From contig JAFDXH010000304.1 of NCBI GenBank assembly GCA_018268075.1, positions 1-47,390 on the forward strand: a stretch of 47,390 bases of DNA. Direction: 5' to 3'. Source of the DNA: Bacteroidota bacterium (GTDB lineage Bacteria > Bacteroidota > Bacteroidia > Chitinophagales > Chitinophagaceae). Below are positions 32,388 through 42,461 of this stretch, piece after piece. A model generated the notes under the pieces. That model saw nothing but the letters and a program-made list of their open reading frames with translations. It made no database searches and was not told the DNA's origin. Each line of letters starts with the position of its first letter. Positions within the stretch are counted from its first letter, which is position 1. A program made the position numbers and the translations under genes.

Positions 32388-33491
32388 TTAAAAGTAGCTA
32401 AGATTAGTTTTGGGGCTTAATGCTAAGAGGCTCTCATAAATTAATTGAATAGTGTTTTCTATATCCGTTTTGTTGATCATTTCTACAGTAGTATGCATAT
32501 ATCTCAATGGAATAGAAATTAGTGCAGATGGGCATCCATCATTTGCATAAGCAAATGAATCTGTATCTGTACCAGTACTTCTGCTTACCGCTCGTAATTG
32601 AAAAGGTATATTTTTTTTGGTAGCTGTCTCCTCAATCTTTGCCAATAGTTTATTATGTACTGCAGGGCCATAAACCAAGGCCGGGCCTTTGCCACAAATA
32701 CAATCGCCTTCAATCAATTTATTGATCATAGGGGTAGTAGAATCGTGAGTAACATCAGTAATGATGGCCACATCAGGCTTTATTCGTCGTGCTATCATTT
32801 CAGCACCTCTCAATCCAATTTCTTCCTGTACGGCATTAACCACATATAAGCCAAAAGGCAATTTCTTTTTGTTTGCATTCAGATGTCTTGCTACCTCAGC
32901 TATCATAAACCCTCCGATACGATTATCAAAGGCACGGCCGATTAGGTTGCCATAGGCAATTTCGTCAAAGCCTTCAGTATAGGTTACTACTGAGCCGATA
33001 TGTATGCCAAGGGATTCAACTTCTTTTTTATTTCTTGCTCCACAATCTAAAAAAAGATTTTCTACTTTGGGTTGATTTTCTTTATCCTGGCCACCCTGGC
33101 GTGTATGAATTGCAGGCCAACCAAATACTGCCTTTACAGGGCCCTTTTTGCCGTGAATAAGTACCCGCTGCGATGGTGCTATCTGATGATCTACGCCTCC
33201 ATTTCTCTTTAAATATATTAAGCCTTCTGCATTGATATAATTAACAAACCAACTGATTTCATCCGCATGCGCCTCTATTACCACCTTAAATTTATTATCC
33301 GGATTATTTACTGCCACAGCCGTTCCATAGGGGTCGGTGAAGGTAGTATCTGTAAACCTTTTAATGTATTCAAGCCATACCTTTTGGCCGCCGGTTTCAA
33401 AGCCAACCGGGCTAGCAGTATTCATATAATTTTTTAAAAAAAGATAGGATTCATCTGTAAATGCAAAGGGTGATTTTTTTGATTTTGCCAT
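32388..33491 (-). CDS. M42 family metalloaminopeptidase (TET/FrvX-like)
   Basis: A 367-residue enzyme with the M42 metal and catalytic pattern in order: VIEAHADEISWF (His, catalytic Asp), GRAFDNRIGG (bridging Asp), VNAVQEEIGLRGAEM (general-base and metal Glu), ITDVTHD (Asp) and IPLRYMHTTVEM (His). The inserted PDZ-like beta region (about 90-190; GKKGPVKAVFGWPAIH) is present. These dizinc or cobalt aminopeptidases form large dodecameric shells and trim peptides in the cytoplasm; some are misannotated as endoglucanases. It starts at an ATG 36 bases after the UbiA-like gene ends, and probably begins the bioB-E1 unit or belongs to a longer one. Confidence 0.93.
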   Translation of the reverse strand: MAKSKKSPFAFTDESYLFLKNYMNTASPVGFETGGQKVWLEYIKRFTDTTFTDPYGTAVAVNNPDNKFKVVIEAHADEISWFVNYINAEGLIYLKRNGGVDHQIAPSQRVLIHGKKGPVKAVFGWPAIHTRQGGQDKENQPKVENLFLDCGARNKKEVESLGIHIGSVVTYTEGFDEIAYGNLIGRAFDNRIGGFMIAEVARHLNANKKKLPFGLYVVNAVQEEIGLRGAEMIARRIKPDVAIITDVTHDSTTPMINKLIEGDCICGKGPALVYGPAVHNKLLAKIEETATKKNIPFQLRAVSRSTGTDTDSFAYANDGCPSALISIPLRYMHTTVEMINKTDIENTIQLIYESLLALSPKTNLSYF

Positions 33492-33527
33492 AATATATTT
33501 TATAAAAAAAAGAATTTATTTGCAAAT

Positions 33528-34373
33528 TTATGCCTTTAGGCTGAAAAGAATAATTAGAATAGACTGAAGTAGCATCATGCCATCTATTCCTGCAAGATAA
33601 ATGTAATCAGAGTTAGACTTTTTTGTTAGTTCTATAATTAAATAGGTAATCAATATTGAAATCAGCATTGCCATTAAAAAATTAAACTGGGGTAGGTATA
33701 AATACTGCAATACACAGACAATTATAAAAAGTAGCGTAAGCAAATAGGCAAACCAATAAGACCTTTTCCTTCCCAATAAAACAGCGAGGGTTCTAATATT
33801 TTGAGAATGATCTATTTCTATATCCCTCATATCAAAGAGCAGGCACAGTACCATCATAAAAATAAATCGCTTTACGAAAACAAAAATAAATAACCCCGAG
33901 TCGTAATTCATTCCGGTGGCAGGGAACCACACCGTTACCAGTGTCCATAACAAAGAGAGGGTAATTATTTTAAAAACTCCGTAATCCTTAATCCTCCTTT
34001 TTTTTCCGAAAGGAAGAAATGGGAAAGAATATAATAAAGAAATTAACCCTAGTATAAACAGAATCCCCAAGTGCCTTACCTGAAAGCTAAAAATGCTTGC
34101 AGCAATTAAAATAATACCCCCAACAAGTAAAAAGAAATGAATCTTTTGATTCTTGCGAGTCCAGCTTAATCTCTCAGATCCCTGAACCGCTGCGGTTTTT
34201 ACAATATAATGCAGGTTGTATTGAAACAAAGTAGCACCAAAAACGAAAGAATAAAATCCAAAGTGATTGAAAGGTATGTTGAGCAGAATGTTGGTTTCAA
34301 TACAAAAGCCTACTGCACACGCTGCAATAAAAATACTACCAAATAATATAAATTGGGCGCTTTTAAGTAACAC
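33528..34373 (-). CDS. UbiA-like integral membrane protein with incomplete active site
   Basis: A 281-residue protein with 8-9 hydrophobic helices, e.g. FILFGSIFIAACAVGF, FFLLVGGIILIAASIF, SYWFAYLLTLLFIIVCVL and MLLQSILIILF. The second UbiA aspartate motif is recognisable as CLLFDMRDIEIDHSQNIRTLAVLLG. The first, normally NDxxDxxxD, is replaced by FQYNLHYIVKTAAVQ, with no aspartate, so prenyltransferase activity is doubtful. It starts at a GTG (34373) three bases after the stop of a lipoprotein gene, so the two are translated together. Function unknown: perhaps a lipid- or quinone-binding relative of prenyltransferases. Confidence 0.75.
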   Translation of the reverse strand: MLLKSAQFILFGSIFIAACAVGFCIETNILLNIPFNHFGFYSFVFGATLFQYNLHYIVKTAAVQGSERLSWTRKNQKIHFFLLVGGIILIAASIFSFQVRHLGILFILGLISLLYSFPFLPFGKKRRIKDYGVFKIITLSLLWTLVTVWFPATGMNYDSGLFIFVFVKRFIFMMVLCLLFDMRDIEIDHSQNIRTLAVLLGRKRSYWFAYLLTLLFIIVCVLQYLYLPQFNFLMAMLISILITYLIIELTKKSNSDYIYLAGIDGMMLLQSILIILFSLKA

Positions 34374-34376
34374 ACT

Positions 34377-34823
34377 TTATTTATGAATGATGATGGCAGG
34401 TGAAACTGCGGTATCGCTGAGATGGTTTTGTTTATCTTTTAATACAAATTTAAAATAAGCAGTATCATTCATATTACATTTTGGCCCTTTTACGTCAGGC
34501 AGAGTTGGGTCATTCGAATTGTAACCAAACAAAACTGAAATATCTCCTTTTTGATTTTTGGAGCTTGGAAAATCTGGCACCTTATAGGCCTGAGAAAATC
34601 CGCTTAATGCACAACCTGGTACACTTTTTATCACATAAATGGTATCACTCACATCTCCTTCGGCATCTGTAAAAGTAAGAGTAAGTTTGAGCACCTCGCC
34701 TGAGTATAGGTCAGTATTGTTTACTGTTGAAAATTTGAGCGATGGAACAGAATTAAATTTTTCCTTATTACAAGAGCAAAATAACAATAAAGCAAATATG
34801 GCAGATAAAACTGGGTAACGCAT
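34377..34823 (-). CDS. Small lipoprotein of unknown function
   Basis: A 148-residue protein with a lipoprotein signal (AIFALLLFCSC, lipidated Cys18 or Cys16). The mature part is a beta-rich domain: SLKFSTVNNTDLYSGEVLKLTLTFTDAEGDVSDTIYV, then CNMNDTAYFKFVLKDKQNHLSDTA. A Ca-binding-like DAEGDVSD and an immunoglobulin-like rhythm suggest a PKD/Ig-type fold; two cysteines (PGCAL, PKCNM) could form a disulphide. It is immediately upstream of the UbiA-like gene (3-base gap) and divergent from the LuxE-like gene. No function assigned. Confidence 0.75.
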   Translation of the reverse strand: MRYPVLSAIFALLLFCSCNKEKFNSVPSLKFSTVNNTDLYSGEVLKLTLTFTDAEGDVSDTIYVIKSVPGCALSGFSQAYKVPDFPSSKNQKGDISVLFGYNSNDPTLPDVKGPKCNMNDTAYFKFVLKDKQNHLSDTAVSPAIIIHK

Positions 34824-34886
34824 CTTTGTGGTTTAATGTTCAAATTTAATTATTAAAAACTGAATAATAAGTTACAAATATCAAAA

Positions 34887-35870
34887 TTGGAAAAAAGCAT
34901 TTTCAATACTTCATTTTATGATTTTGAAAATAATGCTCTTAGTGTCTTTAAGTATCAATATGAAACAATAAATATCTATCAACAATTTGTTGATTTATTA
35001 AAAATAAAAACTGAAGAAATAAATCAAATTGATAAAATCCCCTTTTTACCTATAAGTTTTTTTAAAACCCATCAGGTTACTGATTCTGTTGATAAATATG
35101 AAACTCTTTTCGAAAGCAGCGGCACTACCGGATTTAATACTAGCCGGCACTTTGTTACTGATCTGGCATTATATGAACAATCCTTTTTAAAAGCCTTTGA
35201 TGTATTCTATGGCGATCCGGGCAATTATTGCATTCTTGGGCTATTACCCTCCTATCTTGAAAGAAATACATCTTCGCTGGTATATATGGTGGCCGAACTA
35301 ATCAGAAAAAGTAAAAACCTAAACAGTGGTTTCTATCTTGATGAAAAGGAGAAATTATTCCAAACAATTGTACATAATGAGCTTACCCGTCAACCCACCT
35401 TTCTGATTGGAGTTACCTATGCACTATTGGATTTTGCAGAGCGCTATCCTATGCAGCTAAAATTTACTACCATTATGGAAACCGGCGGCATGAAAGGCCG
35501 AAGGGAAGAAATGACCAGAAATGAGATTCATACTTATCTAAAACAAAAGTTAGGGGTCACTTCAATCCATTCAGAATATGGAATGACGGAATTATTATCT
35601 CAGGCTTATTCTTCTGGGAATGGGCTGTTCAATTGCCCACCCTGGATGAAAGTTTTAATTCGGGAAAATGATGACCCTCTGGCTGTTTTACACCATGCAG
35701 ATAGCAGCCCCCTATCGGGCCTCATTAACATAATAGATCTGGCAAACCTTCATTCCTGCTGTTTTATCGCTACAGATGATGTAGGAAAATTACACAGGAA
35801 TGGGCAGTTTGAAATAATGGGAAGACGGGATAACAGCGACATCCGGGGATGCAGCCTTCTTTCGCTTTGA
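34887..35870 (+). CDS. LuxE/PaaK-like acyl-protein synthetase (adenylating family)
   Basis: A 327-residue protein starting at a TTG at 34887; no upstream ATG is in frame. The adenylation-type loop is LFESSGTTGFNTSRHFV, followed by FLIGVTYALLDFAERYP, FTTIMETGGMKGRREEM and SIHSEYGMTELLSQAYS, the ordered motifs of the LuxE branch of the ANL superfamily. LuxE-like enzymes activate a fatty or aromatic acid and hold or pass on the acyl group. No lux genes are present, so bioluminescence is not implied; a role in lipid or exopolymer building is possible. The 3' end is one base from the opposite-strand pafA stop, so the two genes converge with no terminator between. Confidence 0.85.
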   Translation: MEKSIFNTSFYDFENNALSVFKYQYETINIYQQFVDLLKIKTEEINQIDKIPFLPISFFKTHQVTDSVDKYETLFESSGTTGFNTSRHFVTDLALYEQSFLKAFDVFYGDPGNYCILGLLPSYLERNTSSLVYMVAELIRKSKNLNSGFYLDEKEKLFQTIVHNELTRQPTFLIGVTYALLDFAERYPMQLKFTTIMETGGMKGRREEMTRNEIHTYLKQKLGVTSIHSEYGMTELLSQAYSSGNGLFNCPPWMKVLIRENDDPLAVLHHADSSPLSGLINIIDLANLHSCCFIATDDVGKLHRNGQFEIMGRRDNSDIRGCSLLSL

Positions 35871-35871
35871 A

Positions 35872-37503
35872 TTATTTAAAAGCTTCTGTTATAACTTTTC
35901 CGATACACCCGCTTGGCATTTGTGTCTTTAACAATGCAGTAATTGTAGCAGCTATATCTGTCATGTGAGTTTCCCTGTTAAGTGTACCATGTTTTATGCC
36001 ATTGCCATAAAAAATTAATGGAATATGCGAATCGTATGGATTCCAGGATCCATGGGTAGTACCTGTACTTCCCGCACCAATATATCCCGGATTTAAGATA
36101 AAACCTATCTGGCCGCTCCTCTTAGGATTATATCCATTAATCAAATTGGTTTTAATCACCTCTGGCAAAGTAGCTGCCCCCAAATCATTAAATGAAAAAG
36201 CATAGGCTATATCTGCTCTTCCTTGTAGAAATGCAATAATTTGTTTTTCTACATCGGCCTTATCTTTTTTCAACTCAATCATTTCTGATGGGTCAATATA
36301 TAACTGGTTGTTTTGGATTTTAATCAAAGTTTTATTGAGTCCCAATTGCTCACTCAACATTTTCTTTAGATCTGTAGTTAAGGTGCTGCTATTGAAATTG
36401 CCACTATTAATTTTATTCTCTTCTAAAAATCCAGGTACATGGGCCGCGCCATGGTCTGCAGTAAGAAACAAAACATAATTTCCTTTACCTACACTATTAT
36501 CCAAAAAAGTCAAAAAATCTCCAAAGTCTTTATCAAGACGCAAATAAGTATCTTCTGCCTCTATAGAATTAGGGCCAAATGCATGACCCATATAATCTGT
36601 AGAGGAAATACTTACAGTCAACATATCTGTATATCCGCTCTTTCCCAAATGTTCATTGGTAATCGCATCTTTGGCCATATTAAAGGTATAGGTAGCTGCA
36701 AACGGAGTAATTTTAAAAGCAGATAATTTTTTATTCCCTGTTTTCGAAAGCACGTGCGGAAAGGTAGGGCTGCTTTCGCCTGAAATTTTAGCTTCATATT
36801 TTTGATCATCGGCTGTACTCATTGTATATTTATTCAAAGGCAACAGTAGATTCCAGTCTTTAGCCATTGACTTTTCAGGAAAATTATTTTCATTTACTTT
36901 TTTTACCCAGTCAGGCAATTGTGCCTGATAATAGGTGCTCGATATCCATGAGCCATTAGTATCATCATACCAGTATGCGGCATTAGCAGCGTGGCCAGCC
37001 GGCAAAATTGCTCCTCTGTCTTTCAATGAGATTCCTATTACTTTATTCTTGAAATTAGATTTAAGCCTTAATTCATCCCCAATGGTAGTTACCAATAAAT
37101 TCCGAGGGCTCATTTTACCCTGATTAGAGGCGCTACCTACAGTCTGTACGGTATTATCTTCTGTGCAGTACATATTACTTTTGATAGAAGCATCATACCA
37201 GTCATTCCCTGCTATTCCGTTTATAGAGGGTACACTTCCTGTGTAAATACTTGTATGCCCAGGTGCAGTATAAGTAGGTATGTACGGGATAAGCGTATTA
37301 TCACAACTAAACCCTTCCCTTTGCAGCCTTTTAAATCCAAGCTCTGAATAATTATTACTGTAACGAAACAGGTAATCCCATCTCATTTGATCAATCACAA
37401 TACCGATTACAAGCTTGGGCTGAGGGTTGTAACTTTCTTTCTGGCCAAAAGATGTGGTTGAAAGAAAAAATAAAATAAGCAGGAAGCGTACTTTTCGATT
37501 CAT
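35872..37503 (-). CDS. pafA: PafA-type alkaline phosphatase
   Basis: The ATG at 37503 (543 residues) gives a signal peptide (VRFLLILFFLSTTSFGQ); the earlier ATG at 37632 would hide it. The active-site residues agree with characterised Flavobacteriia PafA: Asp38 (GIVIDQM), nucleophile Thr79 (PTYTAPGHTS), Asn100 (GIAGNDWYD) and the Lys161/Arg163 pair in SLKDRGAILPAG, which sets phosphate-monoester specificity. Later metal ligands lie in LTADHGAAHVPG and GTTHGSWNPYD. PafA is a periplasmic Zn enzyme that releases phosphate from monoesters, partly independent of phosphate supply. It diverges from the oxoamine synthase gene. Confidence 0.93.
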   Translation of the reverse strand: MNRKVRFLLILFFLSTTSFGQKESYNPQPKLVIGIVIDQMRWDYLFRYSNNYSELGFKRLQREGFSCDNTLIPYIPTYTAPGHTSIYTGSVPSINGIAGNDWYDASIKSNMYCTEDNTVQTVGSASNQGKMSPRNLLVTTIGDELRLKSNFKNKVIGISLKDRGAILPAGHAANAAYWYDDTNGSWISSTYYQAQLPDWVKKVNENNFPEKSMAKDWNLLLPLNKYTMSTADDQKYEAKISGESSPTFPHVLSKTGNKKLSAFKITPFAATYTFNMAKDAITNEHLGKSGYTDMLTVSISSTDYMGHAFGPNSIEAEDTYLRLDKDFGDFLTFLDNSVGKGNYVLFLTADHGAAHVPGFLEENKINSGNFNSSTLTTDLKKMLSEQLGLNKTLIKIQNNQLYIDPSEMIELKKDKADVEKQIIAFLQGRADIAYAFSFNDLGAATLPEVIKTNLINGYNPKRSGQIGFILNPGYIGAGSTGTTHGSWNPYDSHIPLIFYGNGIKHGTLNRETHMTDIAATITALLKTQMPSGCIGKVITEAFK

Positions 37504-37617
37504 TTTTTTTTGAAAATAAAGGTAAAGGATAAAATTTATAACGATTTTGCTATGTGAAGAGTGGCAGTAAAAAACATGTTCTGAAGAATTCAAAGAAAAA
37601 ATAAAATCGTAATGCTT

Positions 37618-37625
37618 TACTTTTG
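37618..37625 (+). promoter_or_regulatory. -7 box of the oxoamine synthase gene
   Basis: TACTTTTG fits TAnnTTTG and lies 30 bases before the ATG at 37656. No convincing -33 element is seen 19-20 bases upstream, so this is only a partial promoter. Confidence 0.35.
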
Positions 37626-37655
37626 TAAGCATTATTCATAAAAAATTAATTGAAA

Positions 37656-38933
37656 ATGACCGATTTGTTTGCCCGCATGGAAAAAGATCAGGGCCCGCTT
37701 GGACAGCATTTAAAAAGAGCTCATGGTTATTTTTCTTTCCCCAAATTAGAAGGCGAGTTAGGCAGCCGCATGAAATTCAGAGGCAAAGAAAAAATAGTAT
37801 GGAGTCTTAATAATTATCTGGGATTAGTAAATCATCCAGAGGTAAGAAAGGCAGATGCCGAAGCTGCTGCAAAATATGGACTGGGAAACCCTATGGGCGC
37901 CCGTATGATGAGTGGCAATACCGATTTGCATGAAGAATTGGAAGCGAAACTGGCAAAATTTGTAAGCCGTGAGGATTCCATGGTTTTGAATTTTGGCTAT
38001 CAAGGCGTAATGAGTTGCATAGATGCTTTGGTATCGCGGCACGACATAATAGTTTACGATGGCGAGGCTCATGCATGCCTCATTGACGGCATCAGATTGC
38101 ACATTGGCTATAGTTATAAATATAAGCACAATGATATAGCAGATTGTGAAAAACAACTGCAACGAGCTACTAAAATGGCTGAAAAAACCGGCGGTGGTAT
38201 TTTAGTAATTACCGAGGGCGTGTACGGCATGAGCGGCACCCAAGGGAAACTAAAAGAGATAACTGCATTAAAAAAGAAATACGCTTTCAGATTATTAATA
38301 GACGATGCACATGGTTTTGGAGCGTTAGGCGCTACGGGAGCAGGCGCTGATGAAGAGCAAGGCTGTCAGGCAGAGGTAGATTTATATTTTAGCACATTTG
38401 TAAAAAGTATGGGCAGTATAGGCGCATTTATAGCTGGGCCTAAATCTATTATTAACTTTCTAAGGTATAATGTACGCTCGCAGATATTCGCCAAAAGCCT
38501 TCCGTTGGCCGTGGTAGAAGGGATGCTCAAAAGGCTGGCAATGATGCAGGCAACAACTGCTTTTAAAGATAAATTATGGCATAATGTAAACAGGCTTCAA
38601 AACGGATTAAAAGAAAGAGGCTTTGATATAGGTGATACGAATAGCCCCGTTACACCAGTATATTTAAAAGGCGACCTGCCAGAGGCTACAGGAATGGTAA
38701 TGGACATAAGGGAGAATTATAATATATTTTGTTCTGTGGTTGTATTCCCGGTAATACCCAAAGGGCAAATTATATTTCGCCTGATTCCAACTGCAGCCCA
38801 TTCTGACGAAGACACAGATATTACACTTCGCGCCTTTGAAGAGGCAAAGAAAAAACTGGATAGTGGTGCCTATCATGCAGATGATATTCCGGATATGTCT
38901 GAAGTAGGCTTAGGCCAAAAAGGCGAATCCTAA
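37656..38933 (+). CDS. Alpha-oxoamine synthase, serine palmitoyltransferase-like
   Basis: The ATG at 37656 gives 425 residues (MTDLFARMEKDQGPLG); a TTG two codons earlier is possible. It is a class II PLP fold: LNNYLGLVNHPEVRKA, MGARMMSGNTDLHEELE, LIDDAHGFGALG (Asp217, His219) and PLP Lys250 in FSTFVKSMGSIGAFIAG. The family joins an amino acid to an acyl-CoA; members are KBL, BioF, SPT and CapL-like cysteate acyltransferases. The C-terminal YNIFCSVVVFPVIPKGQIIFRLIPTAAH region and the N-terminus (HGYFSFPKLEG) fit Bacteroidota SPT best, i.e. first step of sphingolipid or sulfonolipid synthesis, but the amino acid substrate cannot be told. A strong terminator follows 20 bases after its stop. Confidence 0.88.
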   Translation: MTDLFARMEKDQGPLGQHLKRAHGYFSFPKLEGELGSRMKFRGKEKIVWSLNNYLGLVNHPEVRKADAEAAAKYGLGNPMGARMMSGNTDLHEELEAKLAKFVSREDSMVLNFGYQGVMSCIDALVSRHDIIVYDGEAHACLIDGIRLHIGYSYKYKHNDIADCEKQLQRATKMAEKTGGGILVITEGVYGMSGTQGKLKEITALKKKYAFRLLIDDAHGFGALGATGAGADEEQGCQAEVDLYFSTFVKSMGSIGAFIAGPKSIINFLRYNVRSQIFAKSLPLAVVEGMLKRLAMMQATTAFKDKLWHNVNRLQNGLKERGFDIGDTNSPVTPVYLKGDLPEATGMVMDIRENYNIFCSVVVFPVIPKGQIIFRLIPTAAHSDEDTDITLRAFEEAKKKLDSGAYHADDIPDMSEVGLGQKGES

Positions 38934-38953
38934 TCTCAATTTTATCTACTCAG

Positions 38954-38983
38954 CCGCTGCGATTTTTTTCCAGCGGTTTTTTT
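38954..38983 (+). terminator. Intrinsic terminator of the oxoamine synthase gene
   Basis: CCGCTG (38954-38959) pairs with CAGCGG (38971-38976) around an 11-base loop, followed by a run of seven T (38977-38983). It lies 21 bases after the TAA at 38931-38933. Confidence 0.85.
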
Positions 38984-38989
38984 ATGCAA

Positions 38990-39053
38990 AAAAAAAGGGG
39001 CCGGATAAAAATCCACCCCTGTTATAATCCAATATCCTATGAAAAACCGAGTT
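38990..39053. repeat. 64-base direct repeat, copy 1, with hairpin
   Basis: An A-run, then GGGG-CC-GGAT-AAAA-ATCC-A-CCCC (a hairpin), then TGTTATAATCCAATATCCTA and ATGAAAAACC. It matches 39211-39274 at all but two positions (39006 and 39049). Read on the - strand, the hairpin is followed by a run of nine T and so would act as an intrinsic terminator for leftward transcription. On the + strand the repeat ends in an ATG that opens a 46-codon frame (39039-39179) of no known similarity. Confidence 0.8.
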
Positions 39054-39210
39054 GAAGATTACTACAGTAACCTAATAATATTTTTTAAATTTAAATTAAT
39101 CATTTGTAAAATAAACCCTCTGATAGAAAATCAATTTGTACCAGAAAATTTGCTACTCAACTTATATAGACTGTTTTAAATGTCAAAAAGTTGCATTGTG
39201 GATAAAAAAT

Positions 39211-39274
39211 AAAAAAAGGGGCCGGATGAAAATCCACCCCTGTTATAATCCAATATCCTATGAAAAACCAAGTT
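39211..39274. repeat. 64-base direct repeat, copy 2, with hairpin
   Basis: Second copy, 221 bases after the first in the same orientation; differences are G for A in GGATGAAA (39227) and A for G in ACCAAG (39270). On the - strand its hairpin plus T-run lies 40-100 bases after the stop of the thioredoxin-like gene and could terminate it. The + strand frame after its ATGAAAAAC stops at once (MKNQV). The space between the copies is AT-rich with nothing recognisable. Confidence 0.8.
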
Positions 39275-39313
39275 TAACTACTTACGTAGTTTTTATATTT
39301 TTAGATGGCACTT

Positions 39314-39859
39314 CTACCATTTATTTTTATATTTATTTAAGAAGTCATTATAAATGAGACTCTTATACACTCCTTCCCCAAAATAATTAAGCACCGGTTC
39401 TATGTCTTTTACAGTCATATATCCAGGAATTGCTGCCGGCTGCAGATTTAATTCCGGAAAGATAGCTGTGGTTGGAAAGCCTAATTCATTCGGACTCACA
39501 AATAACGCAAAATCATTTACTTTATTTTGTTCATTATAAGAAAATGTTCTGTTGCCCCATTTAATTGCCTCCTTGCTTTCTGCGTTTATCTTTACTGCAT
39601 AAAAATGCTCATTGATATAGGCTGCCACCTTTGAATCAGAATAGGTCTTTTTGTCCATTACCTTGCACCAATAGCACCAGTTCGTATAAAGATCTACCAA
39701 TATGGGTCTTTTTTCAGCCACCATTTTTGCTTCCATTTCTTCAATCGAAAGCCAATGAACCTTTTCCTTATTAATCAAAGAACTATTAGTAAATGAGGAA
39801 AAAATAAATATGAAAAATATTGTTATTCCGCTTTTTACCAACATAGAGGAAAAACGCAT
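39314..39859 (-). CDS. Secreted thioredoxin-like protein
   Basis: A 181-residue protein with an N-terminal hydrophobic signal (SGITIFFIFIFSSFTNSS). The thioredoxin-like domain contains ILVDLYTNWCYWCKVMDKKTY, with the redox pair in WCYWCK, and a cis-proline region GFPTTAIFPEL. It resembles the DUF255/thioredoxin-7 group found in Bacteroidota periplasmic thiol proteins. It probably reduces or protects disulphides in the envelope, but the partner is unknown. The ATG at 39859 begins the signal; a second Met at residue 6 is possible. It follows lolA on the - strand after 171 bases, so it may be read through from pyrG-lolA or independently. Confidence 0.85.
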   Translation of the reverse strand: MRFSSMLVKSGITIFFIFIFSSFTNSSLINKEKVHWLSIEEMEAKMVAEKRPILVDLYTNWCYWCKVMDKKTYSDSKVAAYINEHFYAVKINAESKEAIKWGNRTFSYNEQNKVNDFALFVSPNELGFPTTAIFPELNLQPAAIPGYMTVKDIEPVLNYFGEGVYKSLIYNDFLNKYKNKW

Positions 39860-40030
39860 TATTAATTATATTATTTTATCAATTGAATATTAATTCCCTG
39901 ACATATACCGGATATTATAATCAACTAAAACCTAATAACTCATAGATTATGCCATAAATCATAAATCAGCAATTAAGTCTTAGGAACTTATCAACAATTC
40001 TATTTATAAATAAAATGACAGTTATGTAGC

Positions 40031-40693
40031 TTACCTTAAATCTACTACTTCAATTTTGGGGTATTTCTTTTGGTCGAATACAAACATAGATTGGGGCAAA
40101 TCTGCGTTCGTTTTCATTGAAGTAACAGAATAGGTGTATTTATTACCATTTTTTTCGTAAACCTTGGTACTTACAATATTTCTTGTATTCTTATCTATGC
40201 CCACTATCACTTTAAAGAAGGTTTTAGTTTTATCTACAGGGGTGAGTTCTATTTCCTGAATGGTTTTACCTGAGATCTTTGATTCGCCATTTAACTTGTA
40301 TAAAAAATCCTTATCGTAAAAGTTGGTGAACATCTTCTGAGGGGTAAGGGTATTAGCAGCAGCATCAAATTTTGTAATCTGTACTTCGTTGGCACTTTTA
40401 TCTACTGTCCAGATATTATTTCCATCACTAAAAATATCCTGCCCACTGATGGTAACTCTGTATTGAGATCCTTTCATATTTACAACTCCCGATTTGGTTC
40501 CAATTATTTTTCCTGCTGCATTTTCTACCTTCAAAGTGAAGGAAGCCGTAACAGATTTATAAGTTTTGAATTTAGCACTTACCTTATCAAGAATAGTTTT
40601 TGCTTCAGGATCATTTTTTCCTAAAGAATTATTTTGAGAAAAAGCGGGGAAAGAAAAGAAAGCAAGCATTGCAATAGATAAAAATAGCTTCAT
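40031..40693 (-). CDS. lolA: LolA-like outer-membrane lipoprotein carrier
   Basis: A 220-residue protein with a signal peptide (LFLSIAMLAFFSFPAFSQ). Mature domain: ILDKVSAKFKTYKSVTASFTLKVENAAGK, GVVNMKGSQYRVTISGQDIFSDGNNIWTVD and KKTFFKVIVGI-like strands (KTKTFFKVIVGIDKNTRNI), the unclosed beta-barrel of the LolA/LolB fold. It ferries lipoproteins across the periplasm from the LolCDE release complex. The ATG at 40693 and the length are as expected. It lies 112 bases after pyrG on the same strand. A LolB-like or other fold member cannot be fully excluded, but sequence and length fit LolA best. Confidence 0.88.
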   Translation of the reverse strand: MKLFLSIAMLAFFSFPAFSQNNSLGKNDPEAKTILDKVSAKFKTYKSVTASFTLKVENAAGKIIGTKSGVVNMKGSQYRVTISGQDIFSDGNNIWTVDKSANEVQITKFDAAANTLTPQKMFTNFYDKDFLYKLNGESKISGKTIQEIELTPVDKTKTFFKVIVGIDKNTRNIVSTKVYEKNGNKYTYSVTSMKTNADLPQSMFVFDQKKYPKIEVVDLR

Positions 40694-40805
40694 TTGTAAT
40701 TAGTTTATTTAGATTGAATAAAGGTAAAACTATAGACAAATAAATGACAGATAGTTTAAGGACTACAGATATAAAATTTGTTAATATTCAATCAGTAGTA
40801 ATAAA

Positions 40806-42461
<1,656 letters not shown>

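Noticed and set aside
37504-37632. 43-codon extension of pafA
   Set aside because: The active-site numbering matches known PafA only from the ATG at 37503, where the signal peptide begins.
39039-39179. 46-codon frame starting at the ATG of the first 64-base repeat
   Set aside because: The frame is low-complexity and AT-driven, and the second repeat copy stops after five codons.
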